From positions 7,006,001-7,070,000 of the forward strand of contig NW_020825289.1 in NCBI RefSeq assembly GCF_003286085.1: a DNA stretch of 64,000 bases, read 5' to 3'. This document shows positions 47,301-54,570 of the stretch, piece after piece. The position numbers and the translations under genes are program-made. Numbering within the stretch: position 1 is the first letter of the stretch; the number at the start of each line of letters is the position of its first letter. The DNA comes from Drosophila persimilis. Lineage: Eukaryota; Arthropoda; Insecta; Diptera; Drosophilidae. Under the pieces are notes generated by a model. It saw only the letters and a program-made list of their open reading frames with translations. It was not told the DNA's origin and ran no database searches.

Positions 47301-49635
47301 CCGTAAAATGCATTAATCAACTGTCTGGCAATTTACTCCACACAAAAACACACACACACACACACAAGATACAAATTAAGAGCCGTCGAAAAATGCCAGC
47401 AGCCATGTAGGCACACATCCACACATCCACATCAGAGTTATGTTATATGCGGGACCGTTCCAATATATGTGTACATATAATACTTTATACGAATTTGTAT
47501 GTATCTGTAGTATAATTTCATGACGTTCTTTATGTACAACGTTTTAAGAGCTCGAAATTGAGAACTGAAAGAAGCCAAAGGTTATATATGCAATTTATCT
47601 TTCCCATGAACTGAAATGCTGGATCGAAAGGGCAGGGGCCACCAGCTATTATTAGGGCACCGTATTAAATTACTTAGGAGTCGTTTGCCAGAAGCCAGAT
47701 TTTTGCTTCTTTGAATTTCAAGGCAAAATGCTTATTAACTCGTGTGGGAGTTTGCGTTTAAAGCATTTCCGTTTGGCTCCATTTCATCTTTGACTCTTTG
47801 ACAGTTGCAAAAGCATTGAATCGTGTGGAAACTCTGGCAAAACATGAACATATAACCATGAGACGACACTCTGCTGGTAAAAACGGGACAATTTTTTGAC
47901 ATTTTAATATTTGCAACCTTTTAAATATTCCAGACATATGTAATGCCTCAGTGTACCCATCCAATCCCATTCCGATCCCAAGCTCGGCTCAGCTCTCTCC
48001 CACGCTGCCGTCTACCCCACTTAGCTGTGGCTGTCATTGCTTTTAAAAAGTTTATGACACTTTTCCGTTTTTTGGCATTTTCATGCGTACACTCGAATAT
48101 ACATACATACATACATATGTATGTATGAATATGTAGATAGTATATTACAAAACGCATATCGGGGGCGACAGAGGCATCAGTGTTTGAGTTGAAGTTTGGA
48201 GTAAGGTCAAGTTTTTGGGGATCTTTCATTCTATATTTATCTGCACTGCCTGCCAATCACAGTCACGTGTATGTGTGCGTGTGTGTGTGCCAGATTGGCT
48301 ATCTCTCGTTGGCTTTTAAGGTTATTTTCTATTCCATTCCAGCTGCTGCTGCCGCTGCTGCCGCTGCTGCTGCTGCTACTTTTATGCTTTCTCCCACTTC
48401 ATTGACGGTGTCGAAGTCGATGTCGTTGCCGTCGCATTGCACATAAAACATTTTTATTGCTCATTTAGATATTTATGCGCAGTTTTATTATAATGAAAAT
48501 TGTGCGTATGCGTGCGGTTTTTATTGTGATTGCATTGAGGCCAAGAGCGCAGAGAGAAGGAGAGACCGCACACACACACACATAGCACAGTGTAATGTGC
48601 GTCACAGTTGGAGAGTTAGAGAAGCAGAGTGATAGAGAACAAGAGATAGATAAAGAGAGAGTTGTGTTCTTTATCTACATCTGTTCTGCCGAGTGTTTGT
48701 TCAAAATTTCAACTGCACGTTTTTTGATTTGCCATCTCTTCCTTCCTCGCCCTCTCTCTTTCGGTTTCGCGGGGGGCTCAATTTAACGCAGCTTTTGCTT
48801 TTGCATTTTATGCGTTTTCCTTTTTTTACGAGCCTCACGTCGACCACAAACACACAAACACTCACACACATACATGGACACATGGGGCAAACAAATTCAA
48901 ATGGCAAATGTCGCAAACGGAGTCGCGATCCAAGCTGATAAGTGCCCGCAAAAAGAGGCAACAAAATTGTTTTGTTGTTGCATTGCTTTCCAAAACGGAA
49001 GTCGGGGCTCCATTTAATTGGAATATTTATGTGTGTGTGAGAGAGAATTAATGACCCAAACGAGCCTTGGAATACTGTCATTAATTAATGTGGCTGGCAA
49101 ATAACTTTTGCCCTGGGATATTTATTGATGGGTTTTCTTGCAGTTCAAGTTTTATGATATGTGCGTGGTTTTGCACGCCATTCAATTAAATTATCCAATT
49201 GTTTATCAGCTAAAAGGCAATGCAAACACACCGAATCCTACCCTTACACATTTCCATGTCCATGTACTCCACTATACAGATCCCTACGGCAGACAACCAA
49301 CAATAATAATTATATATCAATTAAAGGCGTATTTACATATTGCCTTTTGTCACAATGCAGATACACAGATATATGTAAATCCAATCCATATCCGCATGTT
49401 TGTGTGTGTGTATGTTTGTGGGTGTGTTGTGGTTCCCTTGGGTCGCATGAAAGCAATTTCAAACAATTCGAAAACTGATTGACGGGCAAACTATCGTTGA
49501 CACTCACCTCAAAGCCTCGCTCTCCGCCTTCTCTGGCTCTGGCTCTGGCTGTGGCTCAGCCTCAGCCACGGCCTCGTTCTCTCGGCCCTTTCCACTCAAA
49601 TCCCAGAAACGATAGTGATTCCCATTTGAGGACAT
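59..49635 (-). CDS. CG42260: Cyclic nucleotide-gated cation channel subunit, whole gene model (3' end outside window)
   Basis: This is a plasma-membrane, tetrameric, cAMP/cGMP-opened cation channel subunit. Minus-strand exons, 5' to 3': alternative starts 49635-49508 or 31091-30866; then 13859-13423 (used by the first start), 13257-12894, 12778-11730, 3145-2994, 2914-2773, 2708-2571, 716-549 and 269-59. The last ends in a GTGAGC donor at the left edge, so the C-terminus is missing. The coding phase agrees at every junction (1-1, 2-2, 1-1, 0-0, 1-1, 1-1, 1-1). Domain order is a low-complexity N-terminus, six membrane segments with an S4 and pore loop, a C-linker, a CNBD and a Gln/His-rich tail. 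The symbol rests on family plus proximity to blw, recalled from D. melanogaster; the paralog Cngl is the main alternative. The channel identity is secure. Attachment of the two distal 5' exons is inferred from splice phase only. Confidence 0.85.
549..716 (-). CDS. CG42260: CNG channel exon: CNBD phosphate-binding and C-helix part
   Basis: Encodes 55 full codons starting NRRTASV and ending at a GTAGGC donor. NRRTAS is the CNBD phosphate-cassette end: the Arg that contacts the cyclic phosphate, followed by the Thr associated with cGMP preference in CNG channels. It continues with [18 protein letters not shown], the beta8 strand and C-helix. The acceptor at 717-719 is preceded by an A-rich rather than a pyrimidine-rich tract on the coding strand, which is unusual. 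Confidence 0.9.
1331..1350. repeat. (TAGA)n microsatellite
   Basis: Five TAGA units, embedded in a longer AGA/TACA-rich stretch from about 1255. Confidence 0.85.
2571..2708 (-). CDS. CG42260: CNG channel exon: CNBD core
   Basis: Encodes 45 full codons, from [12 protein letters not shown] to ILNMGTA, including the hallmark FGEISIL, where the Gly-Glu pair binds the ribose 2'-OH of cyclic nucleotide. Acceptor TTCGCAG, donor GTAAAG. The intron to the next coding exon is 1,854 bp, and the one before is 64 bp. All expected CNBD landmarks are present, so ligand binding is probably intact. Confidence 0.9.
2773..2914 (-). CDS. CG42260: CNG channel exon: end of C-linker and start of CNBD
   Basis: Encodes 47 codons beginning [19 protein letters not shown] and running to [10 protein letters not shown], the end of the C-linker and first CNBD strands. 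It is highly conserved in animal CNG subunits. It is preceded by a 79-bp intron with a GC donor, and ends at a GTACAG donor. Confidence 0.9.
2994..3145 (-). CDS. CG42260: CNG channel exon: C-linker
   Basis: Encodes 50 codons from [19 protein letters not shown] to LPDKLK, the A'-D' helices that couple ligand binding to gating. It contains the family motif IKWFDYLW. The acceptor CTCCTTAG is good. The exon ends AAAG followed by GCAAGTAAA, and only use of GC as donor keeps the reading frame into the next exon. The intron upstream is about 8.6 kb. Confidence 0.9.
3146..9890. other. Large CNG channel intron, distal part; no gene seen
   Basis: This is most of the 8.6-kb intron between the pore exon and the C-linker exon. 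It contains CA, GA and GGN simple repeats (for example a GGC/GGT run near 5872-5902 and CA/GT clusters at 6760-6960) and many chance ORFs of low-complexity composition. I see no splice-consistent coding exon here. Confidence 0.5.
9971..10258 (+). CDS. Small putative secreted protein, nested ORF
   Basis: A 95-codon uninterrupted ORF from ATG 9971 to TAA 10258. The first ~20 residues are hydrophobic and Cys-rich ([18 protein letters not shown]) and could be a signal peptide. The rest looks like a real protein, with helical and acidic/basic patches ([14 protein letters not shown]) and a conserved-looking aromatic segment ([13 protein letters not shown]), unlike the low-complexity noise ORFs nearby. 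Two initiator-like TTCAGTT copies lie about 35 bp upstream. An AATAAA poly(A) signal follows 59 bp after the stop. It is on the plus strand inside a channel intron. I recognise no family. Small nested genes like this are often sex- or tissue-specific in flies, but that is inference. Confidence 0.5.
   Translation: MCPCFLFHKFLLNTLCFLRPATTDHHLEELLRKVYEKAVSDSKRFPARIPPSVWSIFYFVVREMQDNIMHILSVVSTGEYITTAIREPDYDPMAA
10317..10322 (+). terminator. Poly(A) signal AATAAA of the nested small ORF
   Basis: A canonical AATAAA in GCAATAAAAATTG, 59 bp downstream of the TAA of the 9971-10258 ORF on the same strand. It is consistent with a short independent transcript. Confidence 0.45.
10554..10588. repeat. (CA)n microsatellite, interrupted
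   Basis: CA repeats broken by GAAA and CG, in the large channel intron. Confidence 0.85.
11730..12778 (-). CDS. CG42260: CNG channel exon: His-rich linker, S1-S6 and pore
   Basis: Encodes 349 codons. It starts with a His/Gly/Gln-rich linker ([15 protein letters not shown]), then the membrane domain. S1 lies around [19 protein letters not shown]2/S3 lie around [18 protein letters not shown] and [18 protein letters not shown] charged S4 lies around [14 protein letters not shown]. The pore helix and filter are [12 protein letters not shown], and S6 is [20 protein letters not shown]. The filter has Asp where A-type CNG subunits have Glu (TIGETP) and a following Leu-Pro as in B-type subunits (GLP). 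Donor GTGAGT; acceptor CCCGCAG at 12779. Confidence 0.92.
12894..13257 (-). CDS. CG42260: CNG channel exon: disordered N-terminal region
   Basis: Encodes 120 full codons ([15 protein letters not shown] to [10 protein letters not shown]), rich in Ser, Gly, Thr and Asn with a basic patch ([11 protein letters not shown]). It enters in phase 1 after a GCCGTAG acceptor and leaves in phase 2 at GTTAGT. Its phase-1 entry can accept either exon 13423-13859 or the alternative start exon 30866-31091, so it appears to be the first exon common to both isoform classes. Confidence 0.8.
13423..13859 (-). CDS. CG42260: CNG channel exon: isoform-specific N-terminal region
   Basis: Encodes 145 full codons ([19 protein letters not shown] to DRQSFL) followed by a good GTAAGG donor. 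The middle is Gly/Ser/Thr-rich ([17 protein letters not shown]). A CTTCTTATAG acceptor sets the 5' edge at 13859 in phase 2, matching the donor phase of the exon at 49508. The same frame stays open upstream to about 14265, and a second, weaker acceptor (GTGCAG) would start the exon at 14208, so the 5' boundary is uncertain. Confidence 0.7.
16037..16060. repeat. (CT)n microsatellite
   Basis: About 12 uninterrupted CT units between CCCC and ATTCAG. Confidence 0.9.
16178..16201. repeat. (AG)n microsatellite
   Basis: About 12 GA/AG units. It is the reverse complement in composition of the (CT)n tract about 120 bp upstream. Confidence 0.9.
17146..18134 (+). CDS. Trypsin-like serine protease homolog, catalytic Ser lost
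   Basis: Three exons, 17146-17399, 17453-17729 and 17790-18134, with introns of 53 and 60 bp (GTAGGT/TTTAG and GTATGA/TGCAG), give about 291 residues. The N-terminus is a signal peptide ([13 protein letters not shown]) followed by a basic SRVKR. The S1 fold is recognisable: [16 protein letters not shown] holds the catalytic His, and [11 protein letters not shown] the Asp. The active-site motif reads CSGDLGGPL, so Ser195 is Leu and the protein cannot be a normal protease. The specificity-pocket residue 189 reads as Ser rather than Asp, and the usual IVGG activation N-terminus is absent. A hydrophobic C-terminus ([14 protein letters not shown]) suggests a membrane or GPI-type tail. Non-catalytic homologs commonly act as binding proteins or protease cofactors. 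A TTCAGT initiator lies just upstream. It is nested antisense in the CNG gene. Confidence 0.85.
21118..21145. repeat. (TGTATC)n hexanucleotide repeat
   Basis: About four to five tandem TGTATC units, flanked by related TGCATC. Confidence 0.85.
23334..23364. repeat. (GA)n microsatellite
   Basis: About 15 GA units ending in CTCTTC. Confidence 0.9.
24365..24379. repeat. Poly-G tract of 15
   Basis: An uninterrupted run of G on the plus strand between GATT and ACAGACG. Long G runs are rare, and their length may be unreliable in sequencing. Confidence 0.9.
26537..26584. repeat. (TGTC)n tetranucleotide repeat, imperfect
   Basis: Tandem CTGT units with CTGC, CCGT and TTCT variants, indicating an old, diverged array. 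Confidence 0.85.
30799..30812. repeat. Poly-G tract of 14 (poly-C on the channel strand)
   Basis: A run of 14 G. On the channel strand it is a C run about 50 nt downstream of the donor of the alternative 5' exon. Confidence 0.9.
30866..31091 (-). CDS. CG42260: Candidate alternative first coding exon of the CNG channel
   Basis: A 75-codon frame starting at ATG 31091 ([16 protein letters not shown]) and ending TPRYST at a strong CACAG/GTGGGT donor, leaving in phase 1. An in-frame TGA lies upstream of the ATG. The composition is basic at first, then Ser/Thr/Ala-rich with good codon use, like the other N-terminal channel exons. Phase 1 fits the acceptors at 13257 and at 14208. Joining to 13257 would skip exon 13423-13859. 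It could instead belong to another minus-strand gene, but no other candidate downstream exon is seen. Confidence 0.6.
31100..37200. other. Intronic or intergenic region, no supported genes
   Basis: AT-rich, with CA, GA and CTG tracts, including (CA)n at 32939-32960 and poly-A near 33185. Open frames at 35408-36075 on the plus strand read as low-complexity Lys/Asn/Ser-rich sequence without domains or matching neighbours, so I do not call them. Confidence 0.4.
37205..37375. repeat. Segmental duplication unit B, copy 1
   Basis: Shares GGTTAGTTCCTCTGCTAT, ACGGCTGTCATATTATTT and CTTGGCTGTC with 39855-40005. It lies upstream of the orphan exon and gene 1. Confidence 0.8.
37590..37600 (+). promoter_or_regulatory. 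Candidate TATA box for the orphan signal-peptide exon
   Basis: GATATAAGG lies about 70 bp upstream of ATG 37665, with CATTCGATAG about 30 bp downstream of it as possible initiator region. The spacing suits a TATA promoter. Confidence 0.35.
37665..37706 (+). CDS. Orphan signal-peptide exon upstream of the secreted-protein cluster
   Basis: ATG 37665 opens 14 codons, [14 protein letters not shown], ending exactly at a consensus donor (CTG/GTAAGT), phase 0. This is the shape of the short first exons in this cluster. I find no obvious partner second exon before gene 1 at 38033. It could be spliced to the gene-1 second exon (acceptor at 38155/38156, also phase 0), giving an alternative signal peptide, or it may be what remains of a lost fifth copy. 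Confidence 0.4.
38033..38641 (+). CDS. Cluster gene 1: secreted pre-proprotein, unknown family
   Basis: Exons 38033-38089 and 38156-38641 (66-bp intron GTACGT/TCGCAG) give about 180 residues. A hydrophobic leader ([13 protein letters not shown]) is followed by a Ser/Thr-rich propeptide with N-glycosylation sequons, then a furin-type basic site (HIRRKKR), then a C-terminal domain: PFDF, HMHCD, a second Cys in NCIWI, and [17 protein letters not shown]. The domain is shared with three downstream paralogs. An initiator-like TTCAGTCAGT lies about 40 bp before the ATG, and AATAAA follows at 38668. The intron length is a multiple of three and has no stop, so the unspliced frame stays open. It is the most diverged of the three furin-site copies. 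Function unknown; a secreted peptide released by proprotein convertase is the inference. Confidence 0.75.
   Translation: MNPKLNLISLTLIAELFLLVRPSPIKRKISQMILNLKLMSQVPFGNARGTITPTQQKIEKSRNTTSITRNGTLILDASDQRLNSTSLSVSHVSVSASVSPSESSPSTVRHIRRKKREYAVDIPFDFFTNHMHCDMEQSGTYKIMAFLPFNCIWIQNNRHQHEGWWRIYMQAMMEAFFFGQYYERLRRFELDPHSFDYRGVGF
38668..38673 (+). terminator. Poly(A) signal of cluster gene 1
   Basis: AATAAA 27 bp after the stop codon of gene 1. Confidence 0.55.
38875..39498 (+). CDS. Cluster gene 2: secreted pre-proprotein, unknown family
   Basis: Exons 38875-38943 and 38998-39498, with a 54-bp intron (GTAGGT/TTGCAG), give about 189 residues. The leader is [15 protein letters not shown]; Met9 or Met10 could also start. 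The propeptide is Ser/Thr/Pro-rich with several NxT/S sequons. The processing site is HIRRSKRS. The mature domain has about 83 residues with two Cys ([14 protein letters not shown]), the invariant [20 protein letters not shown] block and the end GYVWPKDP. Its closest relative is gene 3, which shares the same end and a homologous 3' flank. There is no AATAAA; ATTAAA follows about 25 bp downstream of the stop. Confidence 0.8.
   Translation: MKKIYKSHMMSLALALIWQLFLMVGPLCSSYPQMILILKLQSQLPLTNTKSISITPKQQQSIGGINKSTSNTSILDAGDQKKNTTSLTASGPGSPSVISATPSTTPSQSSPSAVKHIRRSKRSTLMDIPFDFNTKHLPCDVDVGNAVSIVDNFESHCVWAYNNKHAHEGTWRVWQIYKLEGFFFGQYHERLKRYEIDPHGYVWPKDP
39499..39790. repeat. Segmental duplication unit A, copy 1
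   Basis: The 3' flank of gene 2 plus the gene-4-like first exon. It aligns throughout with 40980-41255, sharing for example ATTGAGTTAGTTGTCTGTAC and ATCATTGATAGTCCGTAAAT. With the coding bodies of genes 2 and 3 included, the duplicated unit spans about 0.9 kb. Confidence 0.85.
39739..39790 (+). pseudogene. Truncated relic copy of cluster gene 4 (first exon only)
   Basis: ATGAAGTTGCGATTTAGG and the following bases match exon 1 of gene 4 at 41209, as does the upstream 200+ bp. After GCATTG the sequence departs, so the donor and whole second exon are missing. It lies at the same relative distance behind gene 2 as real gene 4 lies behind gene 3, so it marks the junction of a tandem duplication. 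Confidence 0.75.
39855..40005. repeat. Segmental duplication unit B, copy 2
   Basis: Homologous to 37205-37375. It lies upstream of gene 3, suggesting that genes 1 and 3 each inherited the same upstream block. Confidence 0.8.
40243..40250 (+). promoter_or_regulatory. TATA box of cluster gene 3
   Basis: TATAAATA about 125 bp before ATG 40374, inside a block (ATCAAGCTTTCATTTAA nearby) that is also present upstream of gene 1, where the TATA is missing. Confidence 0.45.
40374..40979 (+). CDS. Cluster gene 3: secreted pre-proprotein, unknown family
   Basis: Exons 40374-40442 and 40497-40979, with a 54-bp intron (GTAAGT/TTGCAG), give about 183 residues. The design is the same as in gene 2: leader [13 protein letters not shown], Ser/Thr-rich propeptide with NxT/S sequons, HIRRSKRS processing site, then the two-Cys domain ([14 protein letters not shown]) ending YVWPKDP. 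Differences from gene 2 concentrate in the propeptide and between the two Cys residues, while the EGTWRVWQ to PKDP block is nearly identical. AATAAA lies at 41005. The intron again preserves frame without stops. Function unknown. Confidence 0.8.
   Translation: MKGIYTSYTMSLALALIWQLFLMVSPLCSNYPQLILILTLQSQLPLGDAKSISLAPTQRQSIGGINNSTSNTSILDAGEQMKNTTSPAASGPGSPSDISATPFQSSPSAVKHIRRSKRSTRTNLPFDFHTKHLPCDIDMGLQLITHLNSFCIWAYNNRYAHEGTWRVWQMYKLEGFFFGQYYERLKRYEIDPHGYVWPKDP
40980..41255. repeat. Segmental duplication unit A, copy 2
   Basis: The 3' flank of gene 3 running into intact gene 4. It is homologous to 39499-39790 with small indels. Confidence 0.85.
41005..41010 (+). terminator. Poly(A) signal of cluster gene 3
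   Basis: AATAAA 26 bp after the gene 3 stop codon. Confidence 0.55.
41209..41846 (+). CDS. Cluster gene 4: secreted protein, same family but no furin site
   Basis: Exons 41209-41262 and 41340-41846, with a 77-bp intron (GTAAGA/ATCGATAG), give about 186 residues. The start [18 protein letters not shown] joins in phase 0 to [15 protein letters not shown], giving a signal peptide across the junction. The mature part has many sequons (NETKNSS, NATD, NKSS). The C-terminal family domain is clear: [42 protein letters not shown]. The dibasic cleavage site of genes 1-3 is replaced by HLARTNKS, so this member may not be cleaved there. It is the most diverged copy and possibly closest to the ancestral state. 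Function unknown. Confidence 0.75.
42488..42530. repeat. (GGGACT/GGAACT)n hexanucleotide repeat
   Basis: Three GGAACT-type units followed by three GGGACT-type units. Confidence 0.85.
44935..44958. repeat. (CA)n microsatellite
   Basis: About 12 CA units, followed within 40 bp by a GA tract. Confidence 0.85.
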
Positions 49636-49683
49636 GCCTGTGCATGTCTCTTGGCATGCCTGTGCCTGTGCCTGTGCCAGTGC
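49508..49683 (-). CDS. CG42260: Candidate distal 5' coding exon of the CNG channel
   Basis: The exon is framed by a very good acceptor (CTTGTCTTTCGGCAG) at 49684 and a GAG/GTGAGT donor at 49507. ATG 49635 opens 42 codons ([13 protein letters not shown], then a Glu/Pro-rich [15 protein letters not shown]) and leaves in phase 2, matching the acceptor at 13859. The frame is also open upstream to the acceptor, so the start could lie earlier. An ATG in another frame begins 22 nt before the MSS start and overlaps it, so it may act as an upstream ORF. Assignment to the channel is by phase and strand only, across a 35-kb intron. Confidence 0.5.
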
Positions 49684-49759
49684 CTGCCGAAAGACAAGAT
49701 TGAGCAAATATTGCGGTAAGTTCAATTTCCACATCCACGAAACTCAGTGCATGGTGGTG

Positions 49760-52700
49760 AACGGTTGCAGAATGCAGAATTCAGTTGCGAATTTAGTCTA
49801 AACTGTGTTTGAGGAACCGCAAAGCCTCGCCACACAAGAATTCCCATGTGTAACTAAAATTATGAATTATATTTGACGGATACCTTCAGAGAGAGAGAGA
49901 AACCCTAGAGACTCCTAATTAAGGGGAAAAGCAGAAAATATAATCTCCTTTTGAGGAATTTCTGTGCTCAAGTGGAATTCATATTTTAAATGCATAAGTT
50001 AACTTCTCTTAGATATGTTTAAATTGGTTTGAAATTCAGATTATTTATGGTCTATGTATATGTATGTACATACATCAGTATGTATATCTAATGAGCAGAG
50101 CTTTATAAACTTTCTGGCGGAATAAGCGCTTTTTATAGCTATGCACTCATGTATAGCATATACAAAGTTTAGATTCAGTGTTACAAATTTCCAGGAAAAC
50201 CTATTAGCGCGTTTCCCCCGTTCCATATACGTACGTACTGTCTGTGTGTATCTACGCGGGTGTAGTCTGTGGCACGCATATTTGACCACGTTCTATCGTC
50301 GACATCTGGAGTCATCTCTGTAGATCTGTGGCCCAATCATTTGATGCCAATTTCATCTCCAGCACACACAACATGCACACAGAGCTCAATGCAATATTTC
50401 CCCTCATTCTGGGGGGCTCTAACCAATCTCTGGCCACTGCCACGCACTGCCTACACACATATTTCGGTCCATTAGGCTCGTCTGTGGGTCTGTTGGCCAA
50501 CGAGTCCCCCATGAGTCTTGGTGTCGCTTGTTTCGCTCCTTTCGGCTAATGCGGCCGCTGGGCAGTCAACTGTTTTGCTTCTGTCTTTCTCTCTCTCTGT
50601 GCATCTCTTTCTCTTTCTAGAATGTAGTTAGTTCTGTTGATTCTGCCCTTTGGCTAACAACAGAATGTTGTTTACTTTGCATATTAAAACAAAATGAGAA
50701 TACAGAAGCAGGGTCCCAACACAAGAACGAAAGGAGTGCCGTTTTGAAGTTCGAAACTATTGATACACTTTCCAAAGATAGGATAAATATCTTTGAAATT
50801 TCATAGAATGTGTGGGAGATGTGTAGAACAGAGGTTAGGAGAGATAAAATATCAGATCTGACATGTGTCATTTCGCTTATGGTAAATTTGTACAGCGAAT
50901 CAATAACTTAGATGGAACTGGGGAATACAGAATCAAATAGTTTCCTTTATTAATCTTGAATAAATACACTTTATATCCTCTAATATCGTAGATGCTTAAT
51001 TTCCTGTTCAAAGTCCAAGTACCCTCCTCTGGAAGGGTACCACAACAGGGCATTGTTGTGATCTCTGAAACGGAGGAGAGCATGCAGCGGCATGGAGAGG
51101 CATGGAATGGACCCTGGGTCTGTAAAAGGGGTGGCACTTATAAGGCTACTTTTTCATTTGTGACGCCTCCTCCCCCCCTCCCACTTAAACTTTAATTAAT
51201 TATATACAGTTTGTTTGTGAAATTAAAAATTGTTGACTTTCACAGAATCGCAAAATGATGACGAGGACGATGGTGGATGATGGAGCCCTCGCCCGAATGG
51301 AAGGTGGGTTGCCTTTGTGCCTGTAGTGGTAGAGAGAGCTTTAATTAGGGAGCCAAAAGCCTATACAGTAGGAATCGAAGGACGATCTGATGGGTGAGTC
51401 GAGCGGGAGGAGGGCGGAAGAGTGGGAAATGCTGTTACTGTTCCGTAAGAGGCTTAAAGTTCGCAAAATGGAAGGAAAAATGTGTTGGCAAAATGTGAAA
51501 ATGCTTTCGAGTGTGACGTCCAATAAGAATTAGTGGCCAGCATCCTCCTCCAGAAGGATGCGGCAGGCTGTCCTGTCGTGTATTGCCGATTTTTCGACTT
51601 TTTTTTTGCTTTATTTTTGTTGGGCCGTTAGTGCCATTGATTGACAGGCAAAATGCGGACACGTTGTCAGGTCGCAGGACCCAGGCTGGTAACGACATGA
51701 AGCAAGTATTTTTCGGTATGCAGGCCGCCCACGGGCTCCATGGCTCCACATCCTTCATGCACGCTAATTGAAGCACGTCGTTACAACCACAGAGGCAGTG
51801 GCAAAGGCAGTGGAAGTGGACGTGGAAGCAGTGGCATGGGAACAGTGGTAGTGGCAGGGGCGGTGGCAGTAGAAGACTCTGTCGAAGAAATGCACTTAAT
51901 TGGACTACTACGAAGGGCTGCAGCAGCACCTAAGGACTACCGAAGTGCGTACCGATACCTTCTCCAACGATTAATTAGTGGCCCCAGCGAAGAGCTACGC
52001 TCTGGCCGCTTGAGGGAGATATCTCCAGAGAGGTAATTGACCTTCCATCTTACCGCTGAAGTTCGACCCCAACGCCCACTTTAAAGCCAACCACTTTTAA
52101 CCCATCTTCCTGTCAATTTTCTTGTTTAATAGCGTGGAAAAATCCACCCATGGTGGCTTTTTTGTCACATTTCTTGTCAAATTTAAGCGTAAAATTTCCC
52201 TACATGATTCTGATATTTCGACAGGTGTTGCTTTTCATAAGACAACCCCTTTTCCTTGTTTTCCCGTAAGAGTTCCTCTGAACTTGTGTGGTGGAATGTC
52301 ATTTAATGGTGCTCCCAGGAGGTAGCACCAAAGTATTCTCCATCCTCCGTCCACCCTATATCCTTCAAGCATTCCCGTGGTTGTTTTTCCATGGTATCTC
52401 GACTCTTCCTCGCTTCGTCTTACGCATAATTAGCGTCGGCGAAAGTAAACTTCTTAAGCTGCAGTTAAAAGCCATAAAACTTATGCGCATCGCTGGCTGT
52501 CATGTTAAATTCATAATTTCAATTTGAAATTGTTATTACAGCCGCCCATTCCCCATTCCTTGGCCCCCCCTCTCCACCTCTGTGGGGACGTTCTTCTCAC
52601 GTTCTTCCTTGATTATTATTATTGACAGTCGCCGCTGCCGCTGCCGCCGCCGCCGCCGCGGCCGTCTCCGTGGCAGTCAGTCGCTGAGGCTGCTGATGTG

Positions 52701-54570
52701 TCCGTTGTTTTAGTTCTGTCTCTCGCATCCTCCCTGGCTCTCATTTTAGTCTCATAAATATGCAAATTAATCATTTGCGGAAATTTACATATTTAATAAG
52801 TTGCTTTAATTAAATGTTCACGCACGCATGCCTTGCAATCTTGCCCCCGAGAATCGGATGGAAATCAGTGGAATATCCTTTTATTCCACATTAATGACAA
52901 CTCGCGTTAATTGTGCTTCGCTGCAGTGATATCTTCTACACACACACACACACGCGCCAGTTGGATCCCTTCTGCATCCTGTTCGACGAAAAGGAAAAGG
53001 CAAAGGAAAGACGGGGAAAAGGGGAAACTTTTGGCTGGCAACTGTTTCGCGTATCTTAGGACACAGTCACGTTCTCATTCAACAGACAACACAGGCTACA
53101 GAAACGGCAAAAAGAAAATCTTTTTTGTGTTCAACGAGAGAAATTTCCAAAAAAAATAAAGAGAAAGAAAAAGAGAAAGAAAAGAAAAAAAGAGAAAATA
53201 AGCAAAGAAAAACGAGGCAAAAATTTATATTATATGCAAACTGTGAGGCGCAGCGTACATAAATTAACATTTTTATGCCCCGCTGCAATGGAGCAGAAAG
53301 GAGAGGATGGAGAGGATAGAGAGGATGTTTCGGCGGCCCAACCCAGGAGTTGTAGCATCCACAGAGCACCCGTTGGAGATGGGTATTTTTTCTAATGCCC
53401 GCATTATTTACGAGGCAACGTCCAGCCCGCCAACCGCCCCCCACTGTCCACGTCCCAAGCTGAGCACCCGGCCCATTCACCATTTCTTCATTTCATTTCA
53501 TTTCATTTCGTTTCCATTTTCATTTCCCATTTCGTTTCGTTTCATTTCGCCTCGTCGCATTCTTTGGCATTTTCCTTTGACGCCACAAATAATTTTAATT
53601 GGTTTTCCCCTTAAGGGGAGCCCCCCTCACTCGCACAGAGATGGTAATGACTTCTTATCTATATAGAGTGTATGCCACAGTGCGTGGCAGAATCATAAGA
53701 CCAGAAAGAAAGGTCCAATCGCAATCCAAACTTTTCAACGTATCGATTGGGGAATACTTAAGCTCTTCGAACTTTTGTGTGTCCTTTTCCACACAGATAG
53801 AACCAACATTTGCTCAAAATATACATATGCAAAACTTGGGACAGCTCTTTGGGCTCTTAGCTTTCGTGTGCATATACATAGTACACAATACATTATATTT
53901 TCATCTTCTAAGAGCTTCCCTTTCTAGTTTTATCTTAGAAACACACAGACCTCCTATCTAAGCTCTCAACACACACTTATTCCTATTATATGGCACTGTG
54001 TCTTAATTTTCTTCCTTCATCCAGATATATGCAACATTTTTTATTTATTCATTCTATTAAAAGCACTGTAGCTTTATCAGCCCACAAAGGCTACAAGAAT
54101 AGACACATTCATCATCCCAGTTGTTGTTCGACCATGCAACCCCTTTATGCATTTTGTTAAAGTTGCCCCTGTATCTCCAAGTGTTTGTTTTAGCCACAAT
54201 TGCAATTTGATTTGAATAAAATTTGCATAAATTTGTGTGCGAGTATGGACATTATTTCATGTGTGTGTGTGCGTGTAACTCCTGGCAGGAAACTTGCCAC
54301 ATTTGGCTCTACCACATTTCCATGAATGAAATGATTGGACAACTAGGGTATTTGGGTTTCTGGGTTTTGGGCACGAAAATGCATTATATAATTAGCAAAA
54401 GTTGCAGGTAAACCTAAATTTATCATATATAATAGTAGTAACAGGATACTCTTACCTTTTCGCCTACAATTAACAAGTATTTCCCAGCTGTTTCTTTGCC
54501 TTAGTTTTCACTTGTGCTTTCCTTTCTTAGCTCTTTCTTTCTTAATCTTCTGCTCTTTCTCTTGGTTTAG
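49760..54570. other. Intronic or intergenic region, no supported genes
   Basis: Mixed AT-rich and repeat-rich DNA, including a CCG/GCC run near 52629-52665 and a TTTCA-type array at 53481-53554. No coding exon could be supported. Confidence 0.4.
53481..53554. repeat. (TTTCA/TTTCG)n pentanucleotide repeat, imperfect
   Basis: Many ATTTC units with G and C variants over about 75 bp. Confidence 0.8.

Larger units (their letters stand above)
41900..49480. other. Intronic or intergenic region, no supported genes
   Basis: Non-coding by appearance, with CA/GA tracts (44935-44958 and 44993-45013), a CTG-type run at 48344-48378 and AT-rich spacers. If the 49508 exon belongs to the CNG channel, this is intron. 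Confidence 0.4.
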
